From positions 3,162,001 through 3,226,000 of the forward strand of contig NZ_CP117877.1 of NCBI RefSeq assembly GCF_028736115.1: a stretch of 64,000 nucleotides of DNA, in the 5' to 3' direction. The stretch comes from Mucilaginibacter sp. KACC 22063. GTDB lineage: Bacteria > Bacteroidota > Bacteroidia > Sphingobacteriales > Sphingobacteriaceae. This document shows, in pieces, positions 18,205-27,693 of the stretch; position 1 is the first letter of the stretch; each line of letters begins with the position of its first letter. The notes under the pieces are model-generated. The model searched no databases and had not been told where the DNA came from. It worked only from the letters and a program-made list of their open reading frames with translations. Made by a program: the position numbers and the translations under genes.

Positions 18205-19134
18205 ATGATAAAGCCTGTTTGTGTTATCCTGGTTAATTATAATACGCCCAAGCATACTACAGATTGTATAAGCTCGATACTGGCCAACTGTGATAACCAG
18301 TTATTTGATATTGTGGTGGTGGATAATGCTTCGCATGATGATTCGCTTCAGTTACTGCAACAAACTTTTCCGCAGCTTCACTATATTCCAAATACCCAAA
18401 ATCTTGGCTTTGCCGAAGGCAACAACGTAGGTTTAAGATACAGCATCGATAAGGGATATACTTATTCGCTGGTTATTAATACTGACACCATTGTTGAAGA
18501 AGATATTATCAGTGCATTAAAACAGCATTTAGACACCTTTCAAAAAGCCGGTGCCGTGCAACCTGCCATTTACTGGCTGCATAACAGAACGCAATTATGG
18601 AACGGCCCTGGTTCTTTCAGCAAACTAATTGGCGATATCAAGTCTGATAAAAGCCAAAGCGCACAAAAAAGTACTGATACAATTAAGCAGGTTGACTGGA
18701 TTACCGGTTGCTGCATGTTCATTAGAAACAGCGCCCTGATTAAATCAGGCTTATTCAATAAGCAGTTCTTTCTATATTATGAAGATGTCGAGCTATCATT
18801 CCGCATAAAAAATGCGGGCTATGAACTGCATTATTTACCATCTGTAAAAATACTACATGAGGCAGGCGCATCCGGTAAAACCAAACAGAAAGCAGAAGAA
18901 GGTTATTTAAATCCGGTGATCCACTATTATATCAGCCGTAACCGTATTTGGTTTTTAAGGCGATATGGAGCAGCGGCTTTCTACCCTATTTATGTAATTG
19001 GCAGCGGCACATATTACCTGGCATTACTTACCTATCTTAAAATAAGAGGCAGGAATAAAAAGGTCAACAACTTACTAAAGGGTTTAAAAGATGGACTTTT
19101 TACGCCACAAAGCGTAATTTGGCCCAATAATTAA
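18205..19134 (+). CDS. Glycosyltransferase family 2 (rhamnosyltransferase-like)
   Basis: 309 residues. GT-A fold: VCVILVNYNTPKHTTDCISS (5-24), the nucleotide-binding VVVDNASHDDS, NLGFAEGNNVGLRYS, the LVINTDTIVEED metal-binding region, and WITGCCMFIRNSAL with LFNKQFFLYYEDVELSFRI in the acceptor region. One hydrophobic segment lies near the C-terminus (about 262-280). The layout matches WbbL-type enzymes that add rhamnose or other deoxy sugars, but the sugar is not determined. First gene of a plus-strand run of four sugar-polymer genes (18205-22348). Confidence 0.88.
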   Translation: MIKPVCVILVNYNTPKHTTDCISSILANCDNQLFDIVVVDNASHDDSLQLLQQTFPQLHYIPNTQNLGFAEGNNVGLRYSIDKGYTYSLVINTDTIVEEDIISALKQHLDTFQKAGAVQPAIYWLHNRTQLWNGPGSFSKLIGDIKSDKSQSAQKSTDTIKQVDWITGCCMFIRNSALIKSGLFNKQFFLYYEDVELSFRIKNAGYELHYLPSVKILHEAGASGKTKQKAEEGYLNPVIHYYISRNRIWFLRRYGAAAFYPIYVIGSGTYYLALLTYLKIRGRNKKVNNLLKGLKDGLFTPQSVIWPNN

Positions 19135-19149
19135 TTCACATCAGCAGGC

Positions 19150-20565
19150 ATGTTCGTTTTTACCCTTATATTTTTGGCTTCCTTTATTGTAGCGGTAAGG
19201 GAAATTTTCAAGGGTAACAAAGCTGCATTCCTCGTTTTCCTGATATTTGGCTTGTCGATATACACCACGGCAATGTCTGTGGCCTATACTATAGGGCTAA
19301 AAACGTTCATCCCGTTTTTCCAGTTTTTTAAAGAGATACTCGTACTTTGTTTACTTGGGGCAAGCTTATTTTCTTTAAAAACCCGACCCCGGTTCCATCT
19401 TATCGACTATCTAATATTTACTTTTTTAGCACTAACGGTAGTCTATGCCATACTGCCCATTGGCGAGCAGACCTTAGTTCAAAGATTACTGGCGTTAAAA
19501 AGTATCTCCTTTTTTATCATCGTTTATTTCGCAGGCAGGTTTATTAATATTAAAGACGTTTACATCAATAAATACTTCAGTTATGTAGGCGTATTGGCTA
19601 TTGCAGCAGGAATAGTTTGTTTTTTTGAAGTATTATTTAATCAAAACCTGCAAACCATAACCGGCTATGCCGATTATGTGTATTACTTTTTTAATTTTGA
19701 ACCCAGCGGAACATTCGGGTTAAGTACCACTTTCGAGTCGGAAGGTGGATTTCGCAGATTTGCCAGCTTTTTTGCCAATCCGCTCGAACATGCTGCGGCA
19801 AGCATACTTGCCTTATCGCTACTGCTGGCTTTATACACACAGGACGACAACCGCTTCAAATTCAGCACAGCTTCAATGGCGACTATCGGTGCTACATTCT
19901 TTTCCATACTTTTTGCGCTTTCGCGTGCGCCGCTGGCCAGTTATTTTTTAGTGGTATATGTTTACGCACTGATCACCAGGAAAAAGTTGATTACCCAAAG
20001 CATACACCTGGGCGTTATCCTTGTGGCATGCTATTTTTTATACCTGTTCTCAAGAATGGATAACAAGGTAGATGGCTTAACTGAGGTGGTGATGAACACC
20101 ATAGACTTTAGTAATCCCTCGAGTGTGGGTCACATTTTACAATGGGTAGAAGGTATCATGGCTATTGCTCAGCACCCTTTCGGAATGGGCTTAGGGACAT
20201 CGGGCCGTGTAGCGGGGTCATTAGGTGATAATACAGGCGGCGAAAACCAATTTATTATTATTGGTGTTCAGGCTGGTGTAATTGCCCTTGTTTTATACCT
20301 AGTTATTTTTGTGATGTTTGTTAAACAAGGTTTAAAGTGGCAGCGCATATTAAAAGGTAAGGAAAGAAAGATATGCCTGGCCGTTTTACTTTTTAAGATT
20401 GGGTTTTTAATACCGCTGTTTACGTCCGAATTAGAATCATCTTCTTATATTTCATATATGAACTGGTTCTTATCGGGCTTGTTAATATCAACAATAATGC
20501 AATACAGGGGCGAACTAACATATCAAAATGCTGATAGAGAAAGTTATACGGAAGTTAAAGAATAA
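19150..20565 (+). CDS. O-antigen polymerase/ligase-like membrane protein (Wzy candidate)
   Basis: 471 residues with about 11-12 hydrophobic segments. A longer soluble loop near 300-360 contains GHILQWVEGIMAIAQHPFGM and LGTSGRVAGSLGDNTGGENQF, the kind of periplasmic loop found in Wzy_C/O-antigen ligase family proteins. Predicted to polymerise lipid-linked repeat units on the outer face of the inner membrane. It begins 15 bases after the GT2 gene and overlaps the acyltransferase start by 38 bases. Polymerase versus ligase cannot be settled by sequence alone; the cluster context with Wzx and Wzz favours polymerase. Confidence 0.82.
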   Translation: MFVFTLIFLASFIVAVREIFKGNKAAFLVFLIFGLSIYTTAMSVAYTIGLKTFIPFFQFFKEILVLCLLGASLFSLKTRPRFHLIDYLIFTFLALTVVYAILPIGEQTLVQRLLALKSISFFIIVYFAGRFINIKDVYINKYFSYVGVLAIAAGIVCFFEVLFNQNLQTITGYADYVYYFFNFEPSGTFGLSTTFESEGGFRRFASFFANPLEHAAASILALSLLLALYTQDDNRFKFSTASMATIGATFFSILFALSRAPLASYFLVVYVYALITRKKLITQSIHLGVILVACYFLYLFSRMDNKVDGLTEVVMNTIDFSNPSSVGHILQWVEGIMAIAQHPFGMGLGTSGRVAGSLGDNTGGENQFIIIGVQAGVIALVLYLVIFVMFVKQGLKWQRILKGKERKICLAVLLFKIGFLIPLFTSELESSSYISYMNWFLSGLLISTIMQYRGELTYQNADRESYTEVKE

Positions 20566-21220
20566 CCCTGATTACAAATGGGAAAGCCCTTACACTACCC
20601 GCGACCTGATTGCTATTTCGTGGGTACGTTTATGGCAGGCTATCCGCGGCTTGTGTTTAAAGCCCTTTATGAAACGGTCGTCAGGACTGGTTTTCCTAGG
20701 CCGTCAGGTAAAAGTAAGACATGCCTACCAGATTGAAGCAGGCAAAAATCTGATACTTGAAGATAACGTTTTCGTTAATGCACTTTCTTTCAACGGTGTA
20801 AAATTCGGCGACCATGTATCCATTGGCCGTAACTCTACGCTTTTGGGTACGGGCATTGTTTCGCATAAAGGGATAGGTATTACCATAGGCAGCAGAACCG
20901 GAATTAATGCCGGGGCTTATTTAGGCGGCCAGGGTGGTATCACCATTGGCGATGATGTAATTATGGGGCCTAACGTTCAGATCTTTTCTGAGAACCACAA
21001 CTTTTCGGATCCCGACATCATTATCAAAGAACAGGGGCTTACCCGTAGTGGCGTAATCATCGGCAGTAATTGCTGGATAGGCGGCGGCGCAACCATTTTG
21101 GATGGGGTAACTGTTGGCAACGGTTGTGTAATTGCAGCAGGAAGCGTCGTAAATAAATCCGTACCTGATAATTCTATTGTTGCAGGCGTACCTGCAAGGA
21201 TAATTAAAAGCAGGATCTGA
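20528..21220 (+). CDS. Acyltransferase with left-handed beta-helix (hexapeptide repeat)
   Basis: 230 residues. After an N-terminal region (1-65), hexapeptide repeats run from about 70 to 215, for example LILEDNVFVNALSF, ITIGDDVIMGPNVQI, GVIIGSNCWIGGGATILDGV and GCVIAAGSVVNKSV. The catalytic-type His lies in the FSENHNF loop. The end GVPARIIKSRI is typical of maltose/galactoside acetyltransferase-like enzymes. It probably adds an acetyl or similar group to the growing polysaccharide. Start overlaps the Wzy-like gene, suggesting translational coupling. Confidence 0.88.
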   Translation: MLIEKVIRKLKNNPDYKWESPYTTRDLIAISWVRLWQAIRGLCLKPFMKRSSGLVFLGRQVKVRHAYQIEAGKNLILEDNVFVNALSFNGVKFGDHVSIGRNSTLLGTGIVSHKGIGITIGSRTGINAGAYLGGQGGITIGDDVIMGPNVQIFSENHNFSDPDIIIKEQGLTRSGVIIGSNCWIGGGATILDGVTVGNGCVIAAGSVVNKSVPDNSIVAGVPARIIKSRI

Positions 21221-21223
21221 CAA

Positions 21224-22348
21224 ATGCCTAAGCCTCTAACTATCGGTGTAGATATACGTGATCTGCGGGTTTCTAAAACCGGCATGAAAACTTATTTGGA
21301 AGAATTATGCCGTGAGTTTAAGCAACTGGAGACCAATGATCTGAAATTTAAATTTATAGACGTCAACATTCCGGTATTTGAACAGAAAAATGCATTTTTC
21401 AAATACCTTGAACATTTGAGATACCATACCTGGAAACAGGTGATCTTACCCTTAAAAGCCTTTATGAAGGGATGCGACGTTTTGATCTGCACCGACAACT
21501 TCGCTCCTGTTATCAATTTGGGATTTAGAACAGTGCCTGTGTTTCACGATGCATTCTTCTTTGAGTCGCCGGAAAACTACGGTAAATTGTGGTTGTGGCT
21601 TTATCACAAAACGGCTATACCAGCCGCAAGGCGGTCTTTATTTGTAGTAACGCCTACAAATTACGCTAAAGACCAGATCAAGAAATATACCCACTTATCA
21701 GACGAAAAACTAAAGGTAATTTACGAAGGTCCTAAGCTGCTGAAAGCTGAAAGGAAAAATAAACAAAGCCTATTATCAGAATATCAGCTAAAGCCGCATC
21801 AATATTTGTTGCATGTAGGGTCAATGTTTAAGCGAAAGAACATTCCCGCGTTAATCAACGCTTTCGTCAAATTGAAGGATACCGGCTATGCCGAAATGAA
21901 ATTAGTTTTGGTAGGATCAATAAGTACTAACAGGTTCGATAACGACCATGATCTGATTCTGGATACTATTAAAAAAAGTAAATTTAGACCAGATATTTTC
22001 ATCACGGGCTATTTGACCGATGATCAGATCGACGAGTTATATACCAATGCGCTGGCATATGTTTTTCCATCTTTAAATGAAGGATTCGGAATACCTGTTT
22101 TAGAAGCTTTTGAGCACCATTTACCTGTACTGGTTGCAGATAACACCTGCCTGCCAGAAGTTGGCGGCAATGCAGTTCTATCTTTTAATCCTTTTGATAC
22201 TGATGATATCGCTTATAAGATTAAAAAAGTAATTGATGTCCCTCAACTGCGTGCGGATATGATAGAAAAAGGAAACGAACGCATTAAAGCATTTTCATGG
22301 CGTAAAACAGCGCTCGGTTTTATAGAAGCCATCCGCAACAGCATTTAG
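21224..22348 (+). CDS. Glycosyltransferase family 4 (GT-B)
   Basis: 374 residues. The N-terminal domain starts TIGVDIRDLRVSKTGMKTY. The C-terminal domain shows LLHVGSMFKRKNIPALINAF (about 193-212), the phosphate-binding region, and the signature ALAYVFPSLNEGFGIPVLEA with an EGFGIPxLE motif (about 274-292). It transfers a sugar from a nucleotide donor to a lipid-linked acceptor in the cytoplasm. It begins three bases after the acyltransferase. Its stop codon overlaps that of the convergent gene at 22345. Confidence 0.9.
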   Translation: MPKPLTIGVDIRDLRVSKTGMKTYLEELCREFKQLETNDLKFKFIDVNIPVFEQKNAFFKYLEHLRYHTWKQVILPLKAFMKGCDVLICTDNFAPVINLGFRTVPVFHDAFFFESPENYGKLWLWLYHKTAIPAARRSLFVVTPTNYAKDQIKKYTHLSDEKLKVIYEGPKLLKAERKNKQSLLSEYQLKPHQYLLHVGSMFKRKNIPALINAFVKLKDTGYAEMKLVLVGSISTNRFDNDHDLILDTIKKSKFRPDIFITGYLTDDQIDELYTNALAYVFPSLNEGFGIPVLEAFEHHLPVLVADNTCLPEVGGNAVLSFNPFDTDDIAYKIKKVIDVPQLRADMIEKGNERIKAFSWRKTALGFIEAIRNSI

Positions 22349-23448
22349 TTCTCGCTGAAAACCCTTACATGTTCCTCGGCTACCTTATCCCAATTAAATA
22401 CACTTAATGCCCGTTGTTGGGCGTGTTTAGCTAATTCCAGCATCTCCGGATAGTGCTCTTCGCAATAATTGATCTGCTCTGTTAACGATTGAATACTGCC
22501 CTTTTTAAATTTGATGGCGGTATCTTCTACCACGTAGATATTCTCTTCGATGTTGCTTACGATTAATGGCACATTTAAACCCATTACTGTTAAAACGACC
22601 GGCGATAAGCCTTCCACATCTGATGGCTGAATGTAACAGTATGAATTAAGCATTAAAGCGTTAACATCTTCGCCATATACAAAGCCCGGGAAAATAATAC
22701 TTTCATTTCCCATATTAAATATCTCCTGTTCATAAGGAGAAGGGTTAGGCGAACCACCGATCAAAACCAGCTTTTTATTGGTTTTAGCTGCCTTAAAAGC
22801 AGGCACTAAATAATGCAGTCCCTTGTCTGGAATAAAACGCCCTACGAAAAGATAATAACCGCCTTTTTCAAGATTATGTTTATTCAATACGTCGTCAGGT
22901 TTTTTAACGGGCTCTACCTCACTGCCAAATGGAATAAAGCGATATTGCTTTTTAAATCGTTCTTCGAAAAGCCGCTTGGCTATTACATTGTCAAATATGA
23001 TCTGGTTAGGTACATGCGCAGTGATATAGGCTGATATTTTCAGATATAATTTACCATACCACGGCCACTTATCGCGTTTCCAATCCACACCATCCTGGCT
23101 GATAAATACCTTTTTACCAAATAATCTTAAAGGAAGCGCCCATATACTATTACCGCCATTTTGTATATGGACAATATCTGCCGTATTATTTACAATAATA
23201 TCCCATGTACATTTAAAAGAATGCAGCAACGTATCAAAGCCAGACCGTCTTACGGTTTTAATAGTTTTAACCTGAACCCCTTTGTAATTTGTTATATCAA
23301 CAAACACGTCAGGGTAACGGCGATTGTAAGCCACTACTGAATGGCCAAGTTTTACAAGACGCGGGAAAAGTTCAAGAGCAAATTTGTCGGCTCCGGCCGC
23401 ACCTTTTGTTGGAGGTATCGTCCGGAAGCCAAAAGCGGCAATACGCAT
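22345..23448 (-). CDS. Glycosyltransferase family 4 (GT-B)
   Basis: 367 residues. An N-terminal glycine-rich loop reads FGFRTIPPTKGAAGADKFALEL. IVHIQNGGNSIWAL and VFISQDGVDWKRDKW resemble the DUF1972/rhamnosyl-type GT4 enzymes. The C-terminal half has YYLFVGRFIPDKGLHYLVPAF (about 192-212) and YCYIQPSDVEGLSPVVLTVM, in which the usual EGF-motif is EGLSPV. Co-directional with and eight bases downstream of the reductase-like gene at 23456. Confidence 0.88.
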   Translation of the reverse strand: MRIAAFGFRTIPPTKGAAGADKFALELFPRLVKLGHSVVAYNRRYPDVFVDITNYKGVQVKTIKTVRRSGFDTLLHSFKCTWDIIVNNTADIVHIQNGGNSIWALPLRLFGKKVFISQDGVDWKRDKWPWYGKLYLKISAYITAHVPNQIIFDNVIAKRLFEERFKKQYRFIPFGSEVEPVKKPDDVLNKHNLEKGGYYLFVGRFIPDKGLHYLVPAFKAAKTNKKLVLIGGSPNPSPYEQEIFNMGNESIIFPGFVYGEDVNALMLNSYCYIQPSDVEGLSPVVLTVMGLNVPLIVSNIEENIYVVEDTAIKFKKGSIQSLTEQINYCEEHYPEMLELAKHAQQRALSVFNWDKVAEEHVRVFSEN

Positions 23449-23455
23449 AGTTTAT

Positions 23456-24409
23456 TCAGACTGCAGATTTCAAAGTAATGGAAACTTCTTTTCCATCATC
23501 AATTTTGTCTGCAAGATAGTCAGAATAATAATCATTAATGTAATCGCGTAAAGCAATACGCCAATCGCGCATTACATTGATATTGCGTAGTTCAAGTTTT
23601 TTATTGATCAATCGCTCAGACGGAGGCCGCGGAGCGAAATAAGTTTCTTTAAAGTAATCTGAAGATACTTCGTGTATGGTAACCTCGCTCTGTAAACCTA
23701 ATATGCTTACAATTTCTTCGGCTACTTCACGCCTGCTGGTTTCGCCTTTACATACCAAGTTGTATAAGCCCCAATACTCATTTTCCATTAATAACTTTAC
23801 GTTTTTCGCAAAGTCTACAGTAAATGTAGGTGTACCGTCTTTATCGTTTACAATGTAAAGGTCTCTTTTTCCACTCGCTAATTGTTTAATGATTTTGTTA
23901 ATGAACTTTTTATCCTTTTTAGGGCCGCCTCCCATCATCCAGCCTGCACGGCATATGATGTATTTATTGGCGTTTTCGCGTACATAACGCTCACCCATAT
24001 ATTTAGAGCGTGCATAATGCCCAAGCGGATTAGGTTCATCCCAATCATCGTAAAAGTCCTTCTTACCATCAAAAATGCCTGCTGTACTTATATATAATAT
24101 GGGTATATTCAGTTCATTAGCAAGCAGAACAGCATTTTCAACAGAAGTTGTATTTGTTAAATAAGTATTGTCAGGGTTCAATTCACACTCTTCCAGATTA
24201 GTAAGGGCGCCAAGGTGAAAAAGATAATCGGGGTTAAATTCTGCTACCTCTTTTCTGTAGTTGTTAAAGTCGCGGAAGTCTAAAAAATCCAGCCAGGGTT
24301 CGTTAACATCTTTATCTGTACATTTCAGCTCATAATCTTTTTTGAATATCCGGTAAAAAGCTTCACCGAGCATCCCACCTGAACCGGCGATATAAATTTT
24401 TTTCTTCAT
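23456..24409 (-). CDS. NAD(P)-dependent sugar epimerase/reductase (RmlD-like SDR)
   Basis: 317 residues from the ATG at 24409 (MKKKIYIAGSGGMLG); an ATG six codons upstream is less likely because the Rossmann strand starts at MKKK. It shows the GxxGxxG loop GSGGMLG, LFHLGALTNLEECELNP, ILYISTAGIFDG with catalytic-type Ser/Thr, and YARSKYMGE carrying the YxxxK pair. Likely makes or modifies a nucleotide-sugar precursor, such as dTDP-rhamnose. No rmlA, rmlB or rmlC is in the window, so the exact substrate is open. It lies upstream of a GT4 gene in a two-gene unit. Confidence 0.85.
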   Translation of the reverse strand: MKKKIYIAGSGGMLGEAFYRIFKKDYELKCTDKDVNEPWLDFLDFRDFNNYRKEVAEFNPDYLFHLGALTNLEECELNPDNTYLTNTTSVENAVLLANELNIPILYISTAGIFDGKKDFYDDWDEPNPLGHYARSKYMGERYVRENANKYIICRAGWMMGGGPKKDKKFINKIIKQLASGKRDLYIVNDKDGTPTFTVDFAKNVKLLMENEYWGLYNLVCKGETSRREVAEEIVSILGLQSEVTIHEVSSDYFKETYFAPRPPSERLINKKLELRNINVMRDWRIALRDYINDYYSDYLADKIDDGKEVSITLKSAV

Positions 24410-24628
24410 TATGTAGTTCAAAGCCACTGTTAATAACTAAAAGTTAACGGCTGGGTAGTATGTAAAAAAACTGCAATACAAAGCCCAAAATTAACTTTTT
24501 TAAGTTCATAAACAACGTTTTTATGATTAAGGTTTTACAGTATGCTTTAACAAGCGAAAAAAAAATTGTAAAAACTATTCATTATAACATTAGTTTAAGA
24601 CTTGTTTATAAATTCAAATTATAACTGG

Positions 24629-24636
24629 CATCTTTG
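24629..24636 (+). promoter_or_regulatory. possible -7 element for the GT4 gene
   Basis: CATCTTTG, one mismatch from TAnnTTTG. Transcription would begin about 24641-24644, right on the first possible ATG at 24645, which is a reason to prefer the later TTG start at 24699. The rest of the divergent gap is AT-rich with no other clear feature. Confidence 0.3.
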
Positions 24637-24698
24637 GTAAATGCATGTACATTTTTGTACTGAGCATAAATTATGCCACTTTACTATTTTCAATAAAA

Positions 24699-25937
24699 TT
24701 GAATATTCTCGTTGTTAACTGGACATGGTACCCCAGCGGAGGTGATTGGACCTATGTAGATTTTATTACAAAACTGTATCAGGAAAAAGGACACCACATT
24801 GTCCCATTTTCTATGACAGACAGCAGAAACTACCCTACCATATATGATAAATACTTTATTAATAAAATAGATTATAAGCAGCTCAACCGTTCAAATATAA
24901 TTGAGGGAGTAAATGTCATCGCTAAAAGCATCTATTCTACCGAAGCAAAAAACAACCTCAAAAAACTACTATCTGAGGTTAAAATTGATTTCGCCCACAT
25001 TAATGTAATACATCATTACATTACGCCTGTTATACTTAAAGTATTAAAGGAACACAATATTCCGATTATCTGGACACTGCATGAGTACACCCCTATCTGT
25101 CCTGAAAGCACATTTATAAGCCACGGCAAAGTATGCGAACGTTGTTATGGCGGTAAGTTTTATAATTGCATAACGCATAAATGTAAAAAGGGCTCCATTG
25201 CAGCAAGTACGGTAGCAGCGTTAGAAAACTATGTAAACGGCTACCTTAATTATTATAAATACGTAGACCATTATATCTGCCCTTCAAATTTCAGTTACAA
25301 TAAGTTTAAGCAGTTTAATTTTTTTGAAGATAAACTGACACCACTCTATCACGGGTATGATTACAGCGAGATTGAAAAGGTAAAATCAGGCAACGAAATT
25401 AAGAGCGTAAACGAGCGTTATATCATTTTTGTGGGCCGCTTAGAAAAGATAAAAGGTATAGCCACGGTACTAAAAGCAATGGTAAACAATCCGGATCTGC
25501 ATTTGAAGATAGTAGGAACAGGCACCCAGGAGCAGGAATTAAAAACATTTGCGGCACAGAATAGTTTAAAGCACGTTGAATTCACCGGTAAAAAAAGCAA
25601 GATAGAAACCCTGGACCTGATAAACGGTGCCGAGTTTTTAATTTGCCCGTCAGAGTGGTACGAGGTGCTTGGTTTTACCGCAGTTGAAGCTATGGCTTTG
25701 CAAAAACCTGTTATTGGATCAAAAATGGGTGCCATCACGGAAATGGTGATTGATGGCGAAACCGGCTATTTATTTGATCCGGGCAACGCTGAGCAACTGT
25801 CAGAAAAAATCAAAAGCCTGTACAATAAACCGGATTTGATTAAGCAAATGGGCATTAATGCTGAAAAACATATAAGAAAATTAATTAACACTGAACGACA
25901 CTACGAGGGGCTTAAAAAGCTTGTTCCGGCGTTATAA
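24699..25937 (+). CDS. Glycosyltransferase family 4 with a cysteine cluster
   Basis: 412 residues from the TTG at 24699, where a normal GT4 start (NILVVNWTWYPSGGDW) begins; an ATG at 24645 would add 18 hydrophobic residues. After IIWTLHEYTPICPES there is a Cys-rich insertion, ICPES...VCERCYGG...NCITHKCKKG, with five to six Cys residues in about 35. This resembles a metal-binding loop known in some GT4 enzymes. The C-terminal domain has YIIFVGRLEKIKGIATVL and the donor motif ICPSEWYEVLGFTAVEAMAL. It adds a sugar to the polysaccharide repeat unit in the cytoplasm. The Wzi-like gene follows 49 bases later. Confidence 0.88.
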   Translation: MNILVVNWTWYPSGGDWTYVDFITKLYQEKGHHIVPFSMTDSRNYPTIYDKYFINKIDYKQLNRSNIIEGVNVIAKSIYSTEAKNNLKKLLSEVKIDFAHINVIHHYITPVILKVLKEHNIPIIWTLHEYTPICPESTFISHGKVCERCYGGKFYNCITHKCKKGSIAASTVAALENYVNGYLNYYKYVDHYICPSNFSYNKFKQFNFFEDKLTPLYHGYDYSEIEKVKSGNEIKSVNERYIIFVGRLEKIKGIATVLKAMVNNPDLHLKIVGTGTQEQELKTFAAQNSLKHVEFTGKKSKIETLDLINGAEFLICPSEWYEVLGFTAVEAMALQKPVIGSKMGAITEMVIDGETGYLFDPGNAEQLSEKIKSLYNKPDLIKQMGINAEKHIRKLINTERHYEGLKKLVPAL

Positions 25938-25986
25938 CCATTATTTATTGCTATTATTGCGGTAATTTATTCATCTGCTTATTATA

Positions 25987-27645
25987 ATGATATTTAATTA
26001 CAAAAGGGCATTATTGCTCACCGTTGCTGCTGTATTATTTATATGTAGTGCAAAGGCACAGGCCGTATTTGAAAATCCCAATCACCCTGTATACAAATAT
26101 CTGGCACGCCAGGCGCAAAAAGGAAACATCAATTTTGACGACCTTATACAGCCTGTTAGCCGCCAGGAAATTGCTGCTCTGCTTGAAGAACTACAGCAAG
26201 AGCGTCAAAAACTTAGCGCTACCGAAAAAAAAGAGCTTGATTTTTACCTGGACGAATACAGTGAGTTCCGCAATGACCTTACCGATTCTGCAACGCATTA
26301 TTTATGGGGAAAGGATCAGTACGGTAACCGCAGGTTACTTACCGTAAATAAAAAGGATTTCGTTTTCAGGGCCGACCCTGCACTAACTTACGAGTACACC
26401 AAAGGCAAAAATAAAGGTGTATTTAAACAAGCTTCGGGTATTGCTTTTTGGGGACAGGCAGGCAAACACTTCAGCTTTCAGGCCTATATACAAGACATTA
26501 ATGAAAGCGGCGATGGCGTAGACAGCCTTAAACGTTTTAGCCCCGAAACCGGTATCCAGCGTACTGCCAACCTTAATCCCCGCTCTACCAGTGTTAATTA
26601 TAGTGATGTTCGTGGTAGTATCACTTACAGCTGGAAGAATGGCCTTATCAGCCTAGGTAAAGATCAGTTGCTTTACGGTTATGGGCAAAACGGCCGTTTG
26701 ATTCTTTCAGACAAAGCGCCGGCCTACCCTTTTTTACGCCTTGATTATTCACCCGTAAAATGGCTGCACTTTAATTATACATTAGCATCGCTTCAATCAG
26801 GCATTATAGATTCGGCACGTACCTATAATAAAGGCAATTCTTTATACGGCAACAACCGCGAAATATGGGTAAATAAGTACATGGCTTCGCACAGCCTTAA
26901 CTTTTTGCCTATCAAAGGCCTTGAGCTAAGCGTAGGCGAATCCATGATATCAAGCGATAATTTTGATGCAGGTTACCTGATACCGGTATTATTTTTCAAG
27001 GCTTATGATCAGTACCAAAGCCGCTATAAAATCACTACCGGCTCAAACGGACAGTTTTTCTTCCAGGCAAGCTCACGTAACCATATCCCGCACACACATT
27101 TGTATGCAACGTTATTTATCGATGAGATCCGTACAGAAACCATATTTGATCCGAACAGAAGCCGTAACCAGTTAGGCTATAACTTAGGGGCATCTGTAAC
27201 TGATGTACTTATCCCCTACTTAACCCTGGGTATGGAGTACACCCACATCAATCCTTTTGTGTATAATAACCTGATCCCGGCACAAACCTATACTAATCAA
27301 ACCTACCTGTTAGGCGATTGGATTGGCCAAAACGCAGATAAACTGATCGGGTGGATCTCTTACAACCCACTGCCTAAGCTAACTACCACTGCACAGATCA
27401 TGTATGTGCGTAAAGGTGCAGAAGGCAGCGTGCTTGATCAGTACTTTGCAGAACCACAGCCAAAATTTTTGCAACAAGGCCCGGTACAGGCGCAAAGCCA
27501 GATTGTATTAGAAGCCCGGTATGAATTTTTACACAGATTATTTTTAAGAGGCGCATACATGCATCAGAAAGGTGTTATTTTACCACAATTACAAACATCT
27601 GCAGTACCTAACCAGGTAACATTTGGTGTATCTTATGGCTTTTAA
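25987..27645 (+). CDS. Capsule-assembly Wzi-like outer-membrane protein (copy 1)
   Basis: 552 residues with a signal peptide (LLTVAAVLFICSAKAQ). An N-terminal helical part (YLARQAQKGNINFDDLIQPV, then a Glu/Lys-rich helix about 60-95) resembles the periplasmic start of Wzi-family proteins. Long amphipathic beta strands follow (SITYSWKNGLISLGKDQLLYG, GLELSVGESMIS, LGMEYTHINPFVYN), ending VTFGVSYGF with a terminal Phe typical of outer-membrane barrels. Wzi proteins anchor or organise capsule at the cell surface. It opens a three-gene run: Wzi-like, SLBB exporter, Wzz-like. Confidence 0.85.
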   Translation: MIFNYKRALLLTVAAVLFICSAKAQAVFENPNHPVYKYLARQAQKGNINFDDLIQPVSRQEIAALLEELQQERQKLSATEKKELDFYLDEYSEFRNDLTDSATHYLWGKDQYGNRRLLTVNKKDFVFRADPALTYEYTKGKNKGVFKQASGIAFWGQAGKHFSFQAYIQDINESGDGVDSLKRFSPETGIQRTANLNPRSTSVNYSDVRGSITYSWKNGLISLGKDQLLYGYGQNGRLILSDKAPAYPFLRLDYSPVKWLHFNYTLASLQSGIIDSARTYNKGNSLYGNNREIWVNKYMASHSLNFLPIKGLELSVGESMISSDNFDAGYLIPVLFFKAYDQYQSRYKITTGSNGQFFFQASSRNHIPHTHLYATLFIDEIRTETIFDPNRSRNQLGYNLGASVTDVLIPYLTLGMEYTHINPFVYNNLIPAQTYTNQTYLLGDWIGQNADKLIGWISYNPLPKLTTTAQIMYVRKGAEGSVLDQYFAEPQPKFLQQGPVQAQSQIVLEARYEFLHRLFLRGAYMHQKGVILPQLQTSAVPNQVTFGVSYGF

Positions 27646-27693
27646 TAATTAATTAAAATATTTTTGTAACTTTTGACTTACTCTATATTCCCT

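Noticed and set aside
24645..24698. ATG start of the GT4 gene
   Set aside because: It adds 18 hydrophobic residues before a normal GT4 start, and sits at the predicted transcription start. Not excluded.
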